Shown: in pieces, positions 18,191-28,012 of the stretch | How positions within the stretch are numbered: the stretch's first letter is position 1 | Layout: each line of letters begins with the position of its first letter | NCBI RefSeq assembly: GCF_016745235.1 | Contig: NZ_JAELVM010000002.1 | Location: 186,001 to 250,000, forward strand | Length of the DNA stretch: 64,000 nucleotides | Source of the DNA: Chryseobacterium endalhagicum | GTDB lineage: Bacteria > Bacteroidota > Bacteroidia > Flavobacteriales > Weeksellaceae | Reading direction: 5' to 3' | The notes under the pieces: model-generated | Databases searched by the model: none | The model's input: the letters and a program-made list of their open reading frames with translations, nothing else | What the model was told of the DNA's origin: nothing | Made by a program: the position numbers and the translations under genes

Positions 18191-19798
18191 TTAGTGCGCA
18201 AGATTGGCGAAGAAATCATTGCCTTTATCATCAGTAATAATGAATGCAGGGAAGTCTTTTACTTCGATCTTTCTTACCGCTTCCATCCCTAATTCAGGGA
18301 AATCCACGATGTCTACGGAAACAATATTGTCTTTCGCAAGGATAGCAGCCGGTCCGCCGATGGATCCCAGATAGAATCCTCCGTACTTACCGCAGGCATT
18401 GGTTACGTCTTTACTTCTGTTTCCTTTGGCCAGCATGATCATGCTACCGCCGTGGCTTTGGAACTCGTCAACATATACGTCCATTCTTCCTGCCGTAGTA
18501 GGCCCGAAACTTCCTGAAGCCATTCCTTCCGGAGTTTTTGCTGGTCCTGCATAATAGATCGGGTGGTTTTTGAAATATTCCGGCATTGGTTTCCCACTGT
18601 CGATGATTTCCTTAATTTTTGCGTGGGCAATATCTCTGGCAACAATCAGTGTTCCATTCAGTTTTAACCTTGTTTTGATTGGATATTTGGAAAGTTCCGC
18701 TAAAATTTCCGGCATTGGCTTGTTCAGATCAACTTCAACGGCTTCTTCCAAATGAGGAGGTGTATCCGGTAAGAATCTTTTTGGATTTTCTTCCAGCTGC
18801 TCAAGGAAGATTCCTTCTTTTGTAATTTTTCCTTTGATATTTCTGTCCGCAGAACAGGAAACTCCCATTCCAACCGGACATGAAGCTGCGTGGCGCGGAA
18901 GTCTGATTACTCTTACGTCATGGGTAAGGTATTTTCCTCCAAACTGAGCTCCGATAGCACTTTCCTGACAGATCTTCTGAACTTTAGCCTCCCATTCAAG
19001 GTCTCTGAATGCCTGTCCTGCTTCATTTCCTTCTGTAGGAAGATGGTCGTAATATTTTGCAGATGCTTTTTTCACAGCCGCCAGGTTCGCTTCCGCAGAA
19101 GTTCCTCCTATAACAAGCGCCAGGTGATAAGGCGGGCATGCAGCTGTTCCAAGATCTGATATTCTTTCTTTAACGAATTCTTCAAGGGATTTTTCGTTCA
19201 GTAATGATTTTGTTTTCTGGTACAGAAATGTTTTGTTGGCAGAACCTCCTCCTTTCGTTAAGAACAGGAATTCGTAGTAATCTCCTTTTTTAGCATAAAT
19301 ATCAATCTGCGCCGGAAGATTGGATCCTGAATTCTTTTCCTCAAACATGGTCAAGGGTACCACCTGAGAATATCTAAGGTTTCTTTTCTGATAAGTATTG
19401 TAAATTCCTTTGCTCAGGTATTCTCCGTCATCCACTCCTGTGTAAACACTTTCTCCTTTTTTACCCATCACAATAGCCGTACCTGTGTCCTGGCATGAAG
19501 GAAGAGCTCCTTCAACGGCAACGGCAGCATTCTGAAGCAGATTGTACGCTACGAATCTGTCGTTATCTGTAGCTTCAGGATCGTCGATGATTCTTCTAAG
19601 ACTTTCAAGGTGTGAAGAACGAAGCATGAAAGACACATCAGCCATAGCTTCTTCAGCCAGAAGCTCAAGACCTTTCGGGTCGATGGTTAAAATTTCTCTG
19701 TCTCCTAATTTTTCAACCTTTACATAGTCTGATGTCAATTTTTTATACACCGTATCATCTTTCTGGATCGGATACGGATCCTGATATCTAAAATCCAT
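18191..19798 (-). CDS. Class I (iron-sulfur) fumarate hydratase
   Basis: A 535-residue protein of the oxygen-sensitive 4Fe-4S fumarase family (FumA/FumB type), which interconverts fumarate and malate in the TCA cycle. Cluster cysteines are visible in [17 protein letters not shown] and [10 protein letters not shown], and the C-terminal beta domain has '[18 protein letters not shown]'. Both the alpha-like N-terminal (about 50-330) and beta-like C-terminal (about 360-535) parts are fused in one chain, as in enterobacterial FumA. It is divergent from a class II fumarase whose start lies 170 bp away. A TAnnTTTG promoter box precedes it by 17 bases. Confidence 0.95.
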   Translation of the reverse strand: MDFRYQDPYPIQKDDTVYKKLTSDYVKVEKLGDREILTIDPKGLELLAEEAMADVSFMLRSSHLESLRRIIDDPEATDNDRFVAYNLLQNAAVAVEGALPSCQDTGTAIVMGKKGESVYTGVDDGEYLSKGIYNTYQKRNLRYSQVVPLTMFEEKNSGSNLPAQIDIYAKKGDYYEFLFLTKGGGSANKTFLYQKTKSLLNEKSLEEFVKERISDLGTAACPPYHLALVIGGTSAEANLAAVKKASAKYYDHLPTEGNEAGQAFRDLEWEAKVQKICQESAIGAQFGGKYLTHDVRVIRLPRHAASCPVGMGVSCSADRNIKGKITKEGIFLEQLEENPKRFLPDTPPHLEEAVEVDLNKPMPEILAELSKYPIKTRLKLNGTLIVARDIAHAKIKEIIDSGKPMPEYFKNHPIYYAGPAKTPEGMASGSFGPTTAGRMDVYVDEFQSHGGSMIMLAKGNRSKDVTNACGKYGGFYLGSIGGPAAILAKDNIVSVDIVDFPELGMEAVRKIEVKDFPAFIITDDKGNDFFANLAH

Positions 19799-19814
19799 TC
19801 AATTTTTGTTTGTG

Positions 19815-19822
19815 CAAAAATA
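19815..19822 (-). promoter_or_regulatory. -7 promoter box of class I fumarase
   Basis: TATTTTTG on the minus strand fits TAnnTTTG and gives a leader of only about 10 bases. Confidence 0.55.
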
Positions 19823-19967
19823 CGTCATCCTTAAAAAAACATGAGTAAAATCACTCATCCATATTGATATTTATAATGGTTATAAATTGCGGGATTCTGG
19901 GTTTATGGCTAACTTTATAAAAATTAATTTATTCAATCATAAACGGATTATAAAAATTTCAATCACA

Positions 19968-21362
19968 ATGAATTACAGAATCGAAAAGGACACGATGGGA
20001 GAAGTTCAGGTGCCTGCTGATAAGTTTTGGGGTGCACAGACTGAACGTTCCAGAAATAATTTTAAGATCGGGCCTGAGGGTTCCATGCCTCACGAAATCA
20101 TCGAAGCTTTTGCGTATTTAAAGAAAGCCGCCGCATTCACCAATACTGATCTGGGTGTACTTCCCGCAGAAAAAAGAGACATGATCGCTAAGGTATGTGA
20201 TGAAATTCTGGAAGGAAAACTTAACGACCAGTTTCCATTGGTGATCTGGCAGACAGGTTCGGGAACACAGTCCAATATGAATATCAATGAAGTAGTTTCC
20301 AACAGAGCCCACGTGAACAACGGCGGAACTTTAGGCGATCAATCTGAAATCCATCCGAATGACGATGTGAACAAATCCCAGTCTTCGAATGATACTTACC
20401 CGACAGCGATGCACATAGCTGCCTATAAAAAAGTGGTGGAAGTAACAATTCCTGCTGTTGAAAAGTTAAAAAATACCATTGCTGCAAAAGCTGAAGCGTT
20501 CAAGGATATTGTAAAAATCGGGAGAACCCACCTGATGGATGCTACACCTCTTACGCTTGGACAGGAGTTTTCAGGCTATAAAGCCCAGCTTGAATATGGA
20601 CTGAAAGCTTTAAAAAATACCCTTCCTCACCTTTCTGAACTGGCTTTAGGCGGAACTGCTGTAGGTACAGGACTTAATACACCAAATGGTTATGATGTAA
20701 AAGTAGCGGAATATATTGCAAAGTTTACGAACCATCCTTTCGTTACGGCTGAGAATAAATTTGAAGCTCTGGCCGCTCACGATGCCATTGTGGAATCTCA
20801 CGGAGCCCTAAAACAACTGGCGGTTTCTTTATTTAAAATCGCTCAGGATATCAGGCTTTTAGCTTCAGGACCGCGTTCCGGAATCGGGGAAATTCATATT
20901 CCTGAAAATGAGCCGGGATCTTCTATTATGCCCGGAAAAGTAAACCCTACACAGAATGAAGCAATGACTATGGTTTGTGCTCAGGTTCTTGGAAATGATA
21001 CCACAATTTCTTTTGCAGGGACCCAGGGAAATTATGAACTGAATGTTTTCAAACCTGTGATGGCATACAACTTCCTTCAGTCTGCCCAATTGATCGCGGA
21101 TGCATGTATTTCATTCAATGATCATTGTGCGGAAGGTATTGAGCCTAATCATGAGAGAATTAAAGAACTGGTAGACAAATCATTAATGCTGGTTACCGCT
21201 TTGAATACGCATATCGGATATGAAAATGCAGCAAAAATTGCAAAAACCGCCCACAAAAATGGAACAACCTTGAAAGAGGAAGCCGTAAACCTGGGATTTC
21301 TAACAGCCGAGCAGTTTGATGAGTGGGTAAAACCGGAAGATATGGTTGGAAGCCTGAAATAG
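19968..21362 (+). CDS. fumC: Class II fumarate hydratase
   Basis: A 464-residue iron-free, oxygen-stable fumarase of the aspartase/fumarase superfamily, cytoplasmic, TCA cycle. The start at 19968 ([16 protein letters not shown]) gives the standard length; an in-frame extension upstream to 19887 has no family support. Signature regions: '[11 protein letters not shown]', '[15 protein letters not shown]' and the catalytic loop '[13 protein letters not shown]'. It lies head-to-head with a class I fumarase. The pair offers an iron-dependent and an iron-independent enzyme, often switched by iron or oxygen in other bacteria; that regulation is not shown here. A terminator lies about 125 bases downstream. 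Confidence 0.96.
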   Translation: MNYRIEKDTMGEVQVPADKFWGAQTERSRNNFKIGPEGSMPHEIIEAFAYLKKAAAFTNTDLGVLPAEKRDMIAKVCDEILEGKLNDQFPLVIWQTGSGTQSNMNINEVVSNRAHVNNGGTLGDQSEIHPNDDVNKSQSSNDTYPTAMHIAAYKKVVEVTIPAVEKLKNTIAAKAEAFKDIVKIGRTHLMDATPLTLGQEFSGYKAQLEYGLKALKNTLPHLSELALGGTAVGTGLNTPNGYDVKVAEYIAKFTNHPFVTAENKFEALAAHDAIVESHGALKQLAVSLFKIAQDIRLLASGPRSGIGEIHIPENEPGSSIMPGKVNPTQNEAMTMVCAQVLGNDTTISFAGTQGNYELNVFKPVMAYNFLQSAQLIADACISFNDHCAEGIEPNHERIKELVDKSLMLVTALNTHIGYENAAKIAKTAHKNGTTLKEEAVNLGFLTAEQFDEWVKPEDMVGSLK

Positions 21363-21487
21363 TAACTTTATGGTAATTAATCAAGTTTCGGGATGCGGGT
21401 TCCGAGGTTAAAAGCGAGGACTATCAACCTTTAATTTTCTCTTCAAACTTCAAGCGTCCTGACATTCAAATAGATTAAATAGTAGAA

Positions 21488-21525
21488 AAACCTCAGAAAT
21501 TCTGGGGTTTTTATTTTTATTAAAA
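21488..21525 (+). terminator. Rho-independent terminator downstream of fumC
   Basis: CCTCAG pairs with CTGGGG around AAATT, followed by TTTTTATTTTTATT. Confidence 0.7.
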
Positions 21526-21605
21526 CACTGAATTACAATTTACTATGAAAAACAATTTTACTATCCTGTTTTTTCCTATATTAGTGATATACAAAAACTA
21601 ATTCT

Positions 21606-21815
21606 ATGAGAAATCTGAAAAAACTGAACAGAGCGAACCTGAAAGAAGTATTTGGAGGAGCCGTTATTCCGCGATGCCCTGCTAATTGGTATTTAATTCA
21701 ATATAACGGATACTATGCGTGCTGCCCTGTTCCTACAGACAATCCCTGCTCACAGGCAGGATGCATGATCCATGTCGATATGTGTGCCACTCCGATAGAG
21801 GAAGATCCTATTTAA
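21606..21815 (+). CDS. Cys-rich bacteriocin-like peptide with double-glycine leader
   Basis: A 69-residue peptide. Residues 1-18 form a leader, MRNLKKLNRANLKEVFGG, with the hydrophobic/charged pattern and Gly-Gly end that C39-peptidase ABC exporters cut. The remaining 51 residues hold six cysteines (24, 39, 40, 48, 53, 60), enough for three disulfides. Many Flavobacteriia encode scattered 'bacteriocin-like' peptides with similar leaders, and most have unknown roles. No C39 exporter, radical-SAM or other maturase lies within the window, so export would use a machine encoded elsewhere. It has its own terminator and no partner gene. The reading frame is credible because of leader, length and terminator. 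Confidence 0.75.
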   Translation: MRNLKKLNRANLKEVFGGAVIPRCPANWYLIQYNGYYACCPVPTDNPCSQAGCMIHVDMCATPIEEDPI

Positions 21816-21828
21816 AAATAATTGATGA

Positions 21829-21857
21829 AAAGGCCGGAACTTGTTTCCGGCCTTTTT
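21829..21857. terminator. Bidirectional rho-independent terminator
   Basis: AAAGGCCGGAA(C) pairs with (T)TTCCGGCCTTT across a short loop, with A/T runs on both sides. It serves the peptide gene on plus and the DyP peroxidase on minus. Confidence 0.85.
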
Positions 21858-21862
21858 ATATC

Positions 21863-22798
21863 TTATCCTGAAAATTCATCCAGCATATTCCTCGACGGAA
21901 CGAAGAAAAATGTTCCCGTCACGGCTGTACTGAAATCTAAAATTCTGTCGTAATTTCCGGGCGGATTGCCGATAAACATATTCGTCAGCATTTTCTTTGT
22001 GGTACTGAATGTACTGGCATAAGCTATGAAATATGTTCCGAATTCATTGGAAGACGGACTTCCGAAAGGCATATTATCTCTGACAATTTTAAGTTCTTCT
22101 CCGTTTTCCCCTTCAATATTGGCTAAAGCAATATGGGAATTGGAAGGCTTTACATCATCGGACATTTCAATATCATTTTCTTTTGATCTGCCAATGGCTT
22201 TTTCCTGTTCTTCTGTGGAAAGGCCTTTCCAGGCATCCATATTGTGCAGGTATTTCTGGACAAATAGATAGCTGCCACCTTTATATCCGGGATCTTCGTC
22301 TCCGATTTTTGCAAAATAATCGCGGTCTTCTCCGTGCGGATTTTCGGTTCCGTCTACAAAACCGAGAATGGAACGGGCATCCCAATATTTGAATCCATGG
22401 ATTTCAAGAATACTTTCTGCAACCGGAGTCAGAAGTTTTGAGAGCTCAACCGCCATATCGAAAATAAGGCTTTTATTATCTGCCCTTAAGTGAAAATGAA
22501 GGTCTCCGGGCGTAGAAACAGCGGTATGTTTCACTCCTTTGATCTCTTCAAAAACAGCCAGCTCTTTTGGCATTGGCGTTGGGAGTTCCAGCTTTTTCCA
22601 GCCTTCAAACCCAATTCCCATGACACAGCTTGCCCTGCTGTCCGGAAATCTGTTGAAAACGGAATTATTCAGATTGAGAACCAAAGCACAAAGCCTTTGA
22701 AAAGCCTCTTTCAGCAATGGACCGTCCTTCAGTTTCCACACCATAAAAATGGTATTGCTGTTGGGATAATCTGTGACGTTTTGAGATTCTATACTCAT
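21863..22798 (-). CDS. DyP-type heme peroxidase
   Basis: A 311-residue protein of the dye-decolorising peroxidase family (heme, hydrogen peroxide as oxidant). The start ATG at 22798 (MSIESQNVTD) is preferred; an upstream TTG would add 19 residues and overlap the ABC ATPase gene. Key residues are in place: GFVDGTENP with distal Asp149, proximal heme-ligand His222 (PSNSHIA) and distal Arg240 (IVRDNMPFG). No signal peptide is seen, so it is cytoplasmic unless loaded into an encapsulin, and no encapsulin gene is near. It follows the ABC ATPase by 10 bases and may be co-transcribed with it. The substrate is unknown. Confidence 0.92.
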   Translation of the reverse strand: MSIESQNVTDYPNSNTIFMVWKLKDGPLLKEAFQRLCALVLNLNNSVFNRFPDSRASCVMGIGFEGWKKLELPTPMPKELAVFEEIKGVKHTAVSTPGDLHFHLRADNKSLIFDMAVELSKLLTPVAESILEIHGFKYWDARSILGFVDGTENPHGEDRDYFAKIGDEDPGYKGGSYLFVQKYLHNMDAWKGLSTEEQEKAIGRSKENDIEMSDDVKPSNSHIALANIEGENGEELKIVRDNMPFGSPSSNEFGTYFIAYASTFSTTKKMLTNMFIGNPPGNYDRILDFSTAVTGTFFFVPSRNMLDEFSG

Positions 22799-22808
22799 TT
22801 TACAGGAA

Positions 22809-23528
22809 TTAAATAACTGAAGATGTTGAAACCTGATCTGCGAAATACTGTTCAAGGTCCTGCAGCGTTTCAGGATTGGTCTGAATATCTTTTACAAGCT
22901 GTCCTTTATTCACCACAACAATCCTGTTGCAGACTTCGGTGGTGTGGGAAAGGTCATGACTGGAGATCAGAAAGGTAACTCCGTCCTGCTTTGAAAGTTC
23001 TTTTATTAAATTTTTAAGCTTGATCTGCGTGGAAGGATCCAGATTTGCAAAAGGTTCGTCAAGGATTACAATTTCCGGATTTCCGATAACAGCTCCGATA
23101 ATTCCTACTTTTTTCTGGTTTCCTTTTGATAAATCACGGACGTATTTTCCGGAATTAAGGATCTCCCCGTTGAAAAAATCATGAAAAGGCTTTAAGAATT
23201 CGTCTACAGAAGCTTTATTCTGCCCTCTAAGCTCTCCGATAAAGTAGAAATATTCTTCCGGGGTCAGATAACCGATGAGGAAAGTATCATCTACAAAAGC
23301 TGAAACTTTATTTTTCCAGGCTTCGGATTCATTGACTTTGATTTCGTCAATGCTTACATAACCTGTCGTAGGCTGGATCAGGTCGAGCATAAGGCTGAAA
23401 AGCGTAGTTTTTCCTGCTCCGTTGTTTCCTACAAGACCAAATGTTTCTCCATTCGGAATTTCAAGATGCTCAATATTAAGAACGGTAGCCGTTCCGTATG
23501 TTTTGGATAAGTTATTAATAGTAATCAT
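22809..23528 (-). CDS. ABC transporter ATP-binding protein
   Basis: A 239-residue ATPase with all motifs: Walker A GNNGAGKTT (about 34-42), Q-loop region, signature LSKGNQKK, Walker B IVILDEPFANLDP and the switch His in LISSHDLSH. It resembles the drug/lantibiotic-type ATPases that pair with ABC-2-like membrane proteins. The upstream gene, 3 bases away, encodes a DUF5687 membrane protein that is the natural partner. The transported substrate is unknown. The next gene, DyP peroxidase, starts 10 bases after its stop. Confidence 0.93.
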   Translation of the reverse strand: MITINNLSKTYGTATVLNIEHLEIPNGETFGLVGNNGAGKTTLFSLMLDLIQPTTGYVSIDEIKVNESEAWKNKVSAFVDDTFLIGYLTPEEYFYFIGELRGQNKASVDEFLKPFHDFFNGEILNSGKYVRDLSKGNQKKVGIIGAVIGNPEIVILDEPFANLDPSTQIKLKNLIKELSKQDGVTFLISSHDLSHTTEVCNRIVVVNKGQLVKDIQTNPETLQDLEQYFADQVSTSSVI

Positions 23529-23531
23529 AGT

Positions 23532-24998
23532 TTAGCCTTTATTTTTAAATGCGTCCAGCGTACTGTACTTTTCTCTTTTGTATTGTTTTACGATAATATC
23601 GAATATCTTTTCTCTGAACATAAACCCTGCAAGTCCCAGAACCGCAATGCTTACGACACCAGCTGTAATACCAAAAAAGTATTGTGTTGCGGCAAAAACG
23701 GCCATCGGAAGAAGCATCTTAGGGATAAGAAGAAGCATTGCTTTGAGATTAAAGCTGTTTTTCTGCCCTATCCTTTTTTCCTTTGAATTCAGATCGATCT
23801 GGGTTTTGTTAAATGCCCCGGACCAAAGGGTAAGCTGGGAATTCACTCCGATATTATAAAGCCCGGCCGCAAAGAAAGCCAGATACACCTCCCAGCCGAA
23901 GTACGCGTAGAACAATGCCACAACAATTGAAGCCGCTGTTACAATATTAATGAGCCACCACTTTGCTTTAAGATATTCTTTGTAAGGCACATTCAGGGTC
24001 ATCATCAGCGGATAGTAAGAACTGTCGAAAGAAGGAACCCTCTGCCCGAACAGGAACTGAAAACCACCTGTCACAAACAATCCCATAAACATCATCATAG
24101 CCGGTGTCTTATAAATGACGGAAGTGTACATCAGCAGTCCGTAAAAAAGGAAGAAAAAGCTTCCGATCAGAATACCTTTGGTGACTTTATTACGCCGCAG
24201 CATTTTAATATCATTATTGATGAATGTTCCGGTAACGCCATATTTATTCAGGAAAGCAATATTCTCTGTCTTCCCGAACTGTTTTTTAGCTTCAAGCCCC
24301 TGATCCAGATAAAACTCCCGGCGTACATGGCTGAAAGTGATTCTCCACAAGACCGCAAAAAGCACCACAGAAATCACTACGAAGTAAGGTTTTTCATAAA
24401 AACTATAGAAAAACGTTTCGGAATAGGTAAGAACAGGTAGAATATTGTAGTAGGAAAGTCCTGCCACCAAAGCAAAAACACATCCTACGGCTATGGCCAC
24501 CGTTTCCTTATTATTAAACAGAATATTAATAAAGTTATTCAGATAAAACAGCAAAGAAATCCCGACAAACCAGGTCAAAACCCCTAAAACACTGTAACCA
24601 TTGAACAGCGCAATGATGGAAAATGTGATAAAAAAGATGGAATTCAGCCAGCTTAATGCTGAAATAAAGGTCTTAATCAGCATGTAATTGACCAGCGTAT
24701 TTTTGGGGATATTCAGGGTCAGAAACGGCTTTATGTTCTGCGTTGGCATTTCCTGCCAGATGTATTTTAAGATCAGATCTACGGCCCAGCCCATGATTAA
24801 AAATTTTGAAACCACTTTCAGAGGGTCCATATGCATTTTTTCCTGTACATAATAGAATGCTGCAAAAGCACCGCCTGCCAGACATGCCGTAAAATAAAGA
24901 ATTCCTATAAAGCGGAGGATCTTCATGGCAAGATTGACTCCTACAGAGGTACCGCGGAAAAAGCTTTTGATTTCCAGCCTGAGGAATTTTAGAAACAT
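23532..24998 (-). CDS. DUF5687 family ABC-type membrane protein
   Basis: A 488-residue polytopic protein with about 12 hydrophobic helices grouped in two halves and a charged middle around 225-250 ('EFYLDQGLEAKKQFGKTENIAFLNKYG'). The size and pairing with the ABC ATPase downstream (3-base gap) fit the DUF5687 permeases of Bacteroidetes. It would form the export channel of the transporter. No substrate can be named. The ATG at 24998 opens with 'MFLKFLRLEIKSFFRG', an amphipathic N-terminus typical of ABC-2 permeases. Confidence 0.82.
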   Translation of the reverse strand: MFLKFLRLEIKSFFRGTSVGVNLAMKILRFIGILYFTACLAGGAFAAFYYVQEKMHMDPLKVVSKFLIMGWAVDLILKYIWQEMPTQNIKPFLTLNIPKNTLVNYMLIKTFISALSWLNSIFFITFSIIALFNGYSVLGVLTWFVGISLLFYLNNFINILFNNKETVAIAVGCVFALVAGLSYYNILPVLTYSETFFYSFYEKPYFVVISVVLFAVLWRITFSHVRREFYLDQGLEAKKQFGKTENIAFLNKYGVTGTFINNDIKMLRRNKVTKGILIGSFFFLFYGLLMYTSVIYKTPAMMMFMGLFVTGGFQFLFGQRVPSFDSSYYPLMMTLNVPYKEYLKAKWWLINIVTAASIVVALFYAYFGWEVYLAFFAAGLYNIGVNSQLTLWSGAFNKTQIDLNSKEKRIGQKNSFNLKAMLLLIPKMLLPMAVFAATQYFFGITAGVVSIAVLGLAGFMFREKIFDIIVKQYKREKYSTLDAFKNKG

Positions 24999-25051
24999 AT
25001 CTTAGTTTTTACGTATTAGTAAATATAATGTAAAATATGTTACAGTTTTTT

Positions 25052-26701
25052 TCAGCCAATTAATTCTCTGGCCTGTGCCATTGCGGCTTCGGTAATTTTA
25101 CTTCCGGACAGCAGCTGGGCAATTTCGTTCAGTTTTTCTTCTTCGTTCAGAGGAATAATGGTGGATTGGGTTTTGCCCGAGATATCTCGCTTCACCACTT
25201 TGTAGTTGTTGTTTCCTTTAGCAGCCACCTGGGCAAGGTGTGAAATAACGATAAGCTGCATATCTGAGGACATTTCGCGCATTAAGTTCCCGATTTCTTC
25301 GGCTACTTTTCCGGAAACTCCGGTATCAATTTCGTCTAGAATAAGAGTAGGCAGCTCATCACTTTCTGCAATGATTTTCTTTACGGCAAGCATTACTCTG
25401 GATCTTTCTCCTCCAGAAATAGCCGTTTGGATAGGTTTTAAAGGAAAACCTGAATTGGCCTGGAACAGAAGCTGGATATTTTCTTTTCCAAATGCATTGA
25501 ATTCCTGAGCATCCTGAAGTTCTATATCCACTCTGGCTTTTTCAAGACCTAATTTTTTCAGAAGTCCTTCTGCCTTTTTTACAAAGAGAGGAACAGATTT
25601 TTTTCTGTTTTTGGATAATTTTTCTGCAAGAGCTTCCAGTGTTTTCTCTTTTTTAGAAATATTTTCTTCAAGCTCAGCAATATTCTCTTCAAGCTCTGAA
25701 GCTCCTTTCTGCTCGCCTGCAAGCTGATCTCTCAGCTCTTTCAGTTCATTGAGATCTGAAACATTATGTTTTAGAAACAAGGCATTGATCTTGTTATTAA
25801 GCTCAACAAGGATGGCAAGACTGGCAGGATTGATTTCTATTTTTTCCGATTCATTTTCAAGTTCGGAAATTATATCTTTCAGTTCTACAAAAGAGGTTTC
25901 CAGTCTTCCGTCAAGCTCGGCAAAGCTGTTGGAAACTTCTGAGATTTTTGATAATTTATTTTTAGCTTCGTTAAAGAAGGAAAGAATTCCCACTTCTTCC
26001 TGATGAAATCTTGAAAGGATCTGCACAAGGTTTTCAGAGATCATTTCGGCATTTTCCTGCACAGAAAGCTGGTTTTGCAGTTCTTCATAATCTACATCGT
26101 CCAGTTTCAGCTCTTCCAGCTCATTCAGTAAAAAATCTTTGTAATCACTTTCTTTTCTGTTTTCGGAAAGCTGTGTCTGAAATTTTTTAAGCTGTAATTT
26201 TAAACTCTGAAAGTCTGAAAACTGATTCTGATAGTCTTCAATCACTTTTTTATTTTCAGAAAGGCCATCAATAATTTTAAACTGATATTCTGAAGTAAAA
26301 AGATTTGAGGTTTCAAACTGGGAATGGATGTCGATCAGCTGGGAAGACAGTTCTTTCAGCACATCAAGGGTTACCGGCACATCATTGATGAACGCCCTGG
26401 ATTTCCCGGAAGGAAGAATTTCTCTTCTGATAATGGTATGATGCTCGTAGTCCAGATCATTTTCAATAAAGAATTTTTTGAACTGGTTGTTGAGATCAAA
26501 TTCAGTTTCTACAATGCTTTTTTCTTCTGATTTAGCAATAGATTTTACCTCTGCCCTTTCGCCAAGGATAAGTCTCAGGGCTCCTAAAATAATAGATTTT
26601 CCGGCTCCGGTTTCCCCGGTAATTACCTGCAGACCATTATTCAATGATACTTCAAGAGTATCAATCAGGGCAAAATTTTTAATGTAAATTCTCGAAAGCA
26701 T
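25052..26701 (-). CDS. recN: DNA repair protein RecN
   Basis: A 549-residue SMC-like ATPase acting at double-strand breaks. Walker A GETGAGKSIILGAL is at about 30-43, and two coiled-coil arms cover roughly 160-370. Signature ISGGERSRVMLA and Walker B PTLILDEIDTGVSG are followed by the His switch in LIVISHLAQVAA. Length and motif order match RecN. A TAnnTTTG promoter with a perfect inverted repeat over the predicted start of transcription lies just upstream, so repression by a DNA-binding protein is possible. In the usual flavobacterial order it follows porD, as here. Confidence 0.95.
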   Translation of the reverse strand: MLSRIYIKNFALIDTLEVSLNNGLQVITGETGAGKSIILGALRLILGERAEVKSIAKSEEKSIVETEFDLNNQFKKFFIENDLDYEHHTIIRREILPSGKSRAFINDVPVTLDVLKELSSQLIDIHSQFETSNLFTSEYQFKIIDGLSENKKVIEDYQNQFSDFQSLKLQLKKFQTQLSENRKESDYKDFLLNELEELKLDDVDYEELQNQLSVQENAEMISENLVQILSRFHQEEVGILSFFNEAKNKLSKISEVSNSFAELDGRLETSFVELKDIISELENESEKIEINPASLAILVELNNKINALFLKHNVSDLNELKELRDQLAGEQKGASELEENIAELEENISKKEKTLEALAEKLSKNRKKSVPLFVKKAEGLLKKLGLEKARVDIELQDAQEFNAFGKENIQLLFQANSGFPLKPIQTAISGGERSRVMLAVKKIIAESDELPTLILDEIDTGVSGKVAEEIGNLMREMSSDMQLIVISHLAQVAAKGNNNYKVVKRDISGKTQSTIIPLNEEEKLNEIAQLLSGSKITEAAMAQARELIG

Positions 26702-26713
26702 GGATAATAGCTG

Positions 26714-26728
26714 ATTACTTTAAGTAAT
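26714..26728. promoter_or_regulatory. Inverted repeat at the recN transcription start
   Basis: ATTACTT-T-AAGTAAT is a perfect 7+7 dyad placed directly after the recN -7 box, where a repressor would block transcription. The binding protein is unknown. Confidence 0.45.
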
Positions 26729-26729
26729 G

Positions 26730-26759
26730 CAAATATAGAATTTAGAATTAAGTATTCAA
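26730..26759 (-). promoter_or_regulatory. recN promoter
   Basis: TATATTTG on the minus strand (complement of 26730-26737) is a perfect -7 box. TTG (complement of 26757-26759) lies 19 bases upstream as -33. Confidence 0.65.
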
Positions 26760-26779
26760 TAGCTGAATATCATGGATGT

Positions 26780-27682
26780 TTATTTCCACTTATTCCATTT
26801 GTTCTCAGAATTTTTTGGAGAAAGCGTCATCATCAGCTGTTTAAGGTCGTTCATGACGATACCTCCGTTATTTCCGGAATTGAAAATATTGAAGATCTCA
26901 TCACTTTTATTGTCCAGGAACAGATTGAAATAATAAGACTGCTGAAATGAGTTTTCGTATCTTTTCAACTGTAAAAGCGCATCAAAAATCACTTTCTTGG
27001 CAGTGGTCTGATCCTGGTTGAACAAGTTATCCAATCCGGCTCTGTGATAAGTGTACATAGTGGAACGAAGCTGGCTCCAGTTCGGGTTGATGATCTCATT
27101 GATCAGTATCGTGCGGCTTCTAGGCTCGTTGATGACATTCCAGCCTTCATAGTTTCTGTTCTGAGAGTTTTGGGCAATCTGCTGCGCTTTTGAGAACCAT
27201 TGTGTCCCGCCCATGGACTGGTAGCTGTCTGCATCATATCCTAAGATCACATACACATAAAAGCTCACAACATCAATGAGGTTTTTACCGGAGAACTGTC
27301 TTTCATTAAAAACAAGGTTTTCATTTTCAACATATTCAAAAGCAAAACGCTGGTCCTGAAGGTTGATCAGAGGAGACTCGTAAGTGGTACTGAAAACCGG
27401 ACGAACCGCCTGGATCACAATGCTTCCTTTGAACCTGTTTCCTTCTCTTTCCGCGATAACGACGGCAAAATTACATTTTATCTTCTCGAAATTCTGAAGT
27501 TTTTTCCCTGTCCAGCTGGTATTATTGATAAAATCCCTGAGACTTTTTTCCAGGGCTTTGTACGCCTGCTGGTTACTTCCTCCCAGCTGTTGGGAATTGA
27601 CCTGTACCGTTGCAAGCAGTTCCTGGGAAAAACTCAGATTGTATATAAAAAGCAGTAAGAATAAGCTTATGATTTTTTTCAT
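26780..27682 (-). CDS. porD: Type IX secretion protein PorD (DUF4835)
   Basis: A 300-residue exported protein with signal peptide MKKIISLFLLLFIYNLSFSQ. Conserved stretches 'LLATVQVNSQQLGGSNQQAYKALEKSLRDFINNTSWTG' and 'DVVSFYVYVILGYDADSY' fit DUF4835, known as PorD and linked to the T9SS. The T9SS carries proteins with the C-terminal domains seen in the amylase and FISUMP genes of this window. It usually sits between coaBC and recN; here a DUF6273 gene has come between it and coaBC. The identification rests on motif memory and on synteny, which agree. Confidence 0.88.
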   Translation of the reverse strand: MKKIISLFLLLFIYNLSFSQELLATVQVNSQQLGGSNQQAYKALEKSLRDFINNTSWTGKKLQNFEKIKCNFAVVIAEREGNRFKGSIVIQAVRPVFSTTYESPLINLQDQRFAFEYVENENLVFNERQFSGKNLIDVVSFYVYVILGYDADSYQSMGGTQWFSKAQQIAQNSQNRNYEGWNVINEPRSRTILINEIINPNWSQLRSTMYTYHRAGLDNLFNQDQTTAKKVIFDALLQLKRYENSFQQSYYFNLFLDNKSDEIFNIFNSGNNGGIVMNDLKQLMMTLSPKNSENKWNKWK

Positions 27683-28012
27683 TATCTATTAAAAATTGAA
27701 AACGGAAATTTATTAAAATTATTCTTAGTATACGACAAAAACATACAGAATTAATTTAAATCGGGGATTAATTAAAATCAGAAGCACAATAAAAAATCCA
27801 AAGGGCTTTTTATTTACTTAAATCCGTAATTAATTACCCGTCTAAAATTTAAAAAATCTAAATTGGTGAATTAAGTTTAAGTTTTACAATTTGGAGCAAA
27901 AAGAATTCATGAATGAGTTGAGCTTAACAAATGAAATGCTTAAACAACAAACTTCATATCAATGCAATTCGTAAATTTGGATGTTAGATGTCATTATACA
28001 ACAAAACTACCG
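27683..28012. other. AT-rich spacer, no gene seen
   Basis: About 330 bp between porD and the DUF6273 gene with no convincing frame. An in-frame ATG at 27962 would add 17 residues to the next gene. No clear TAnnTTTG box or hairpin was found. Confidence 0.4.

Noticed and set aside
21541..21597. 18-codon frame MKNNFTILFF... before the Cys-rich peptide
   Set aside because: It is very short, hydrophobic only by AT-rich codons, and without a recognisable leader function.
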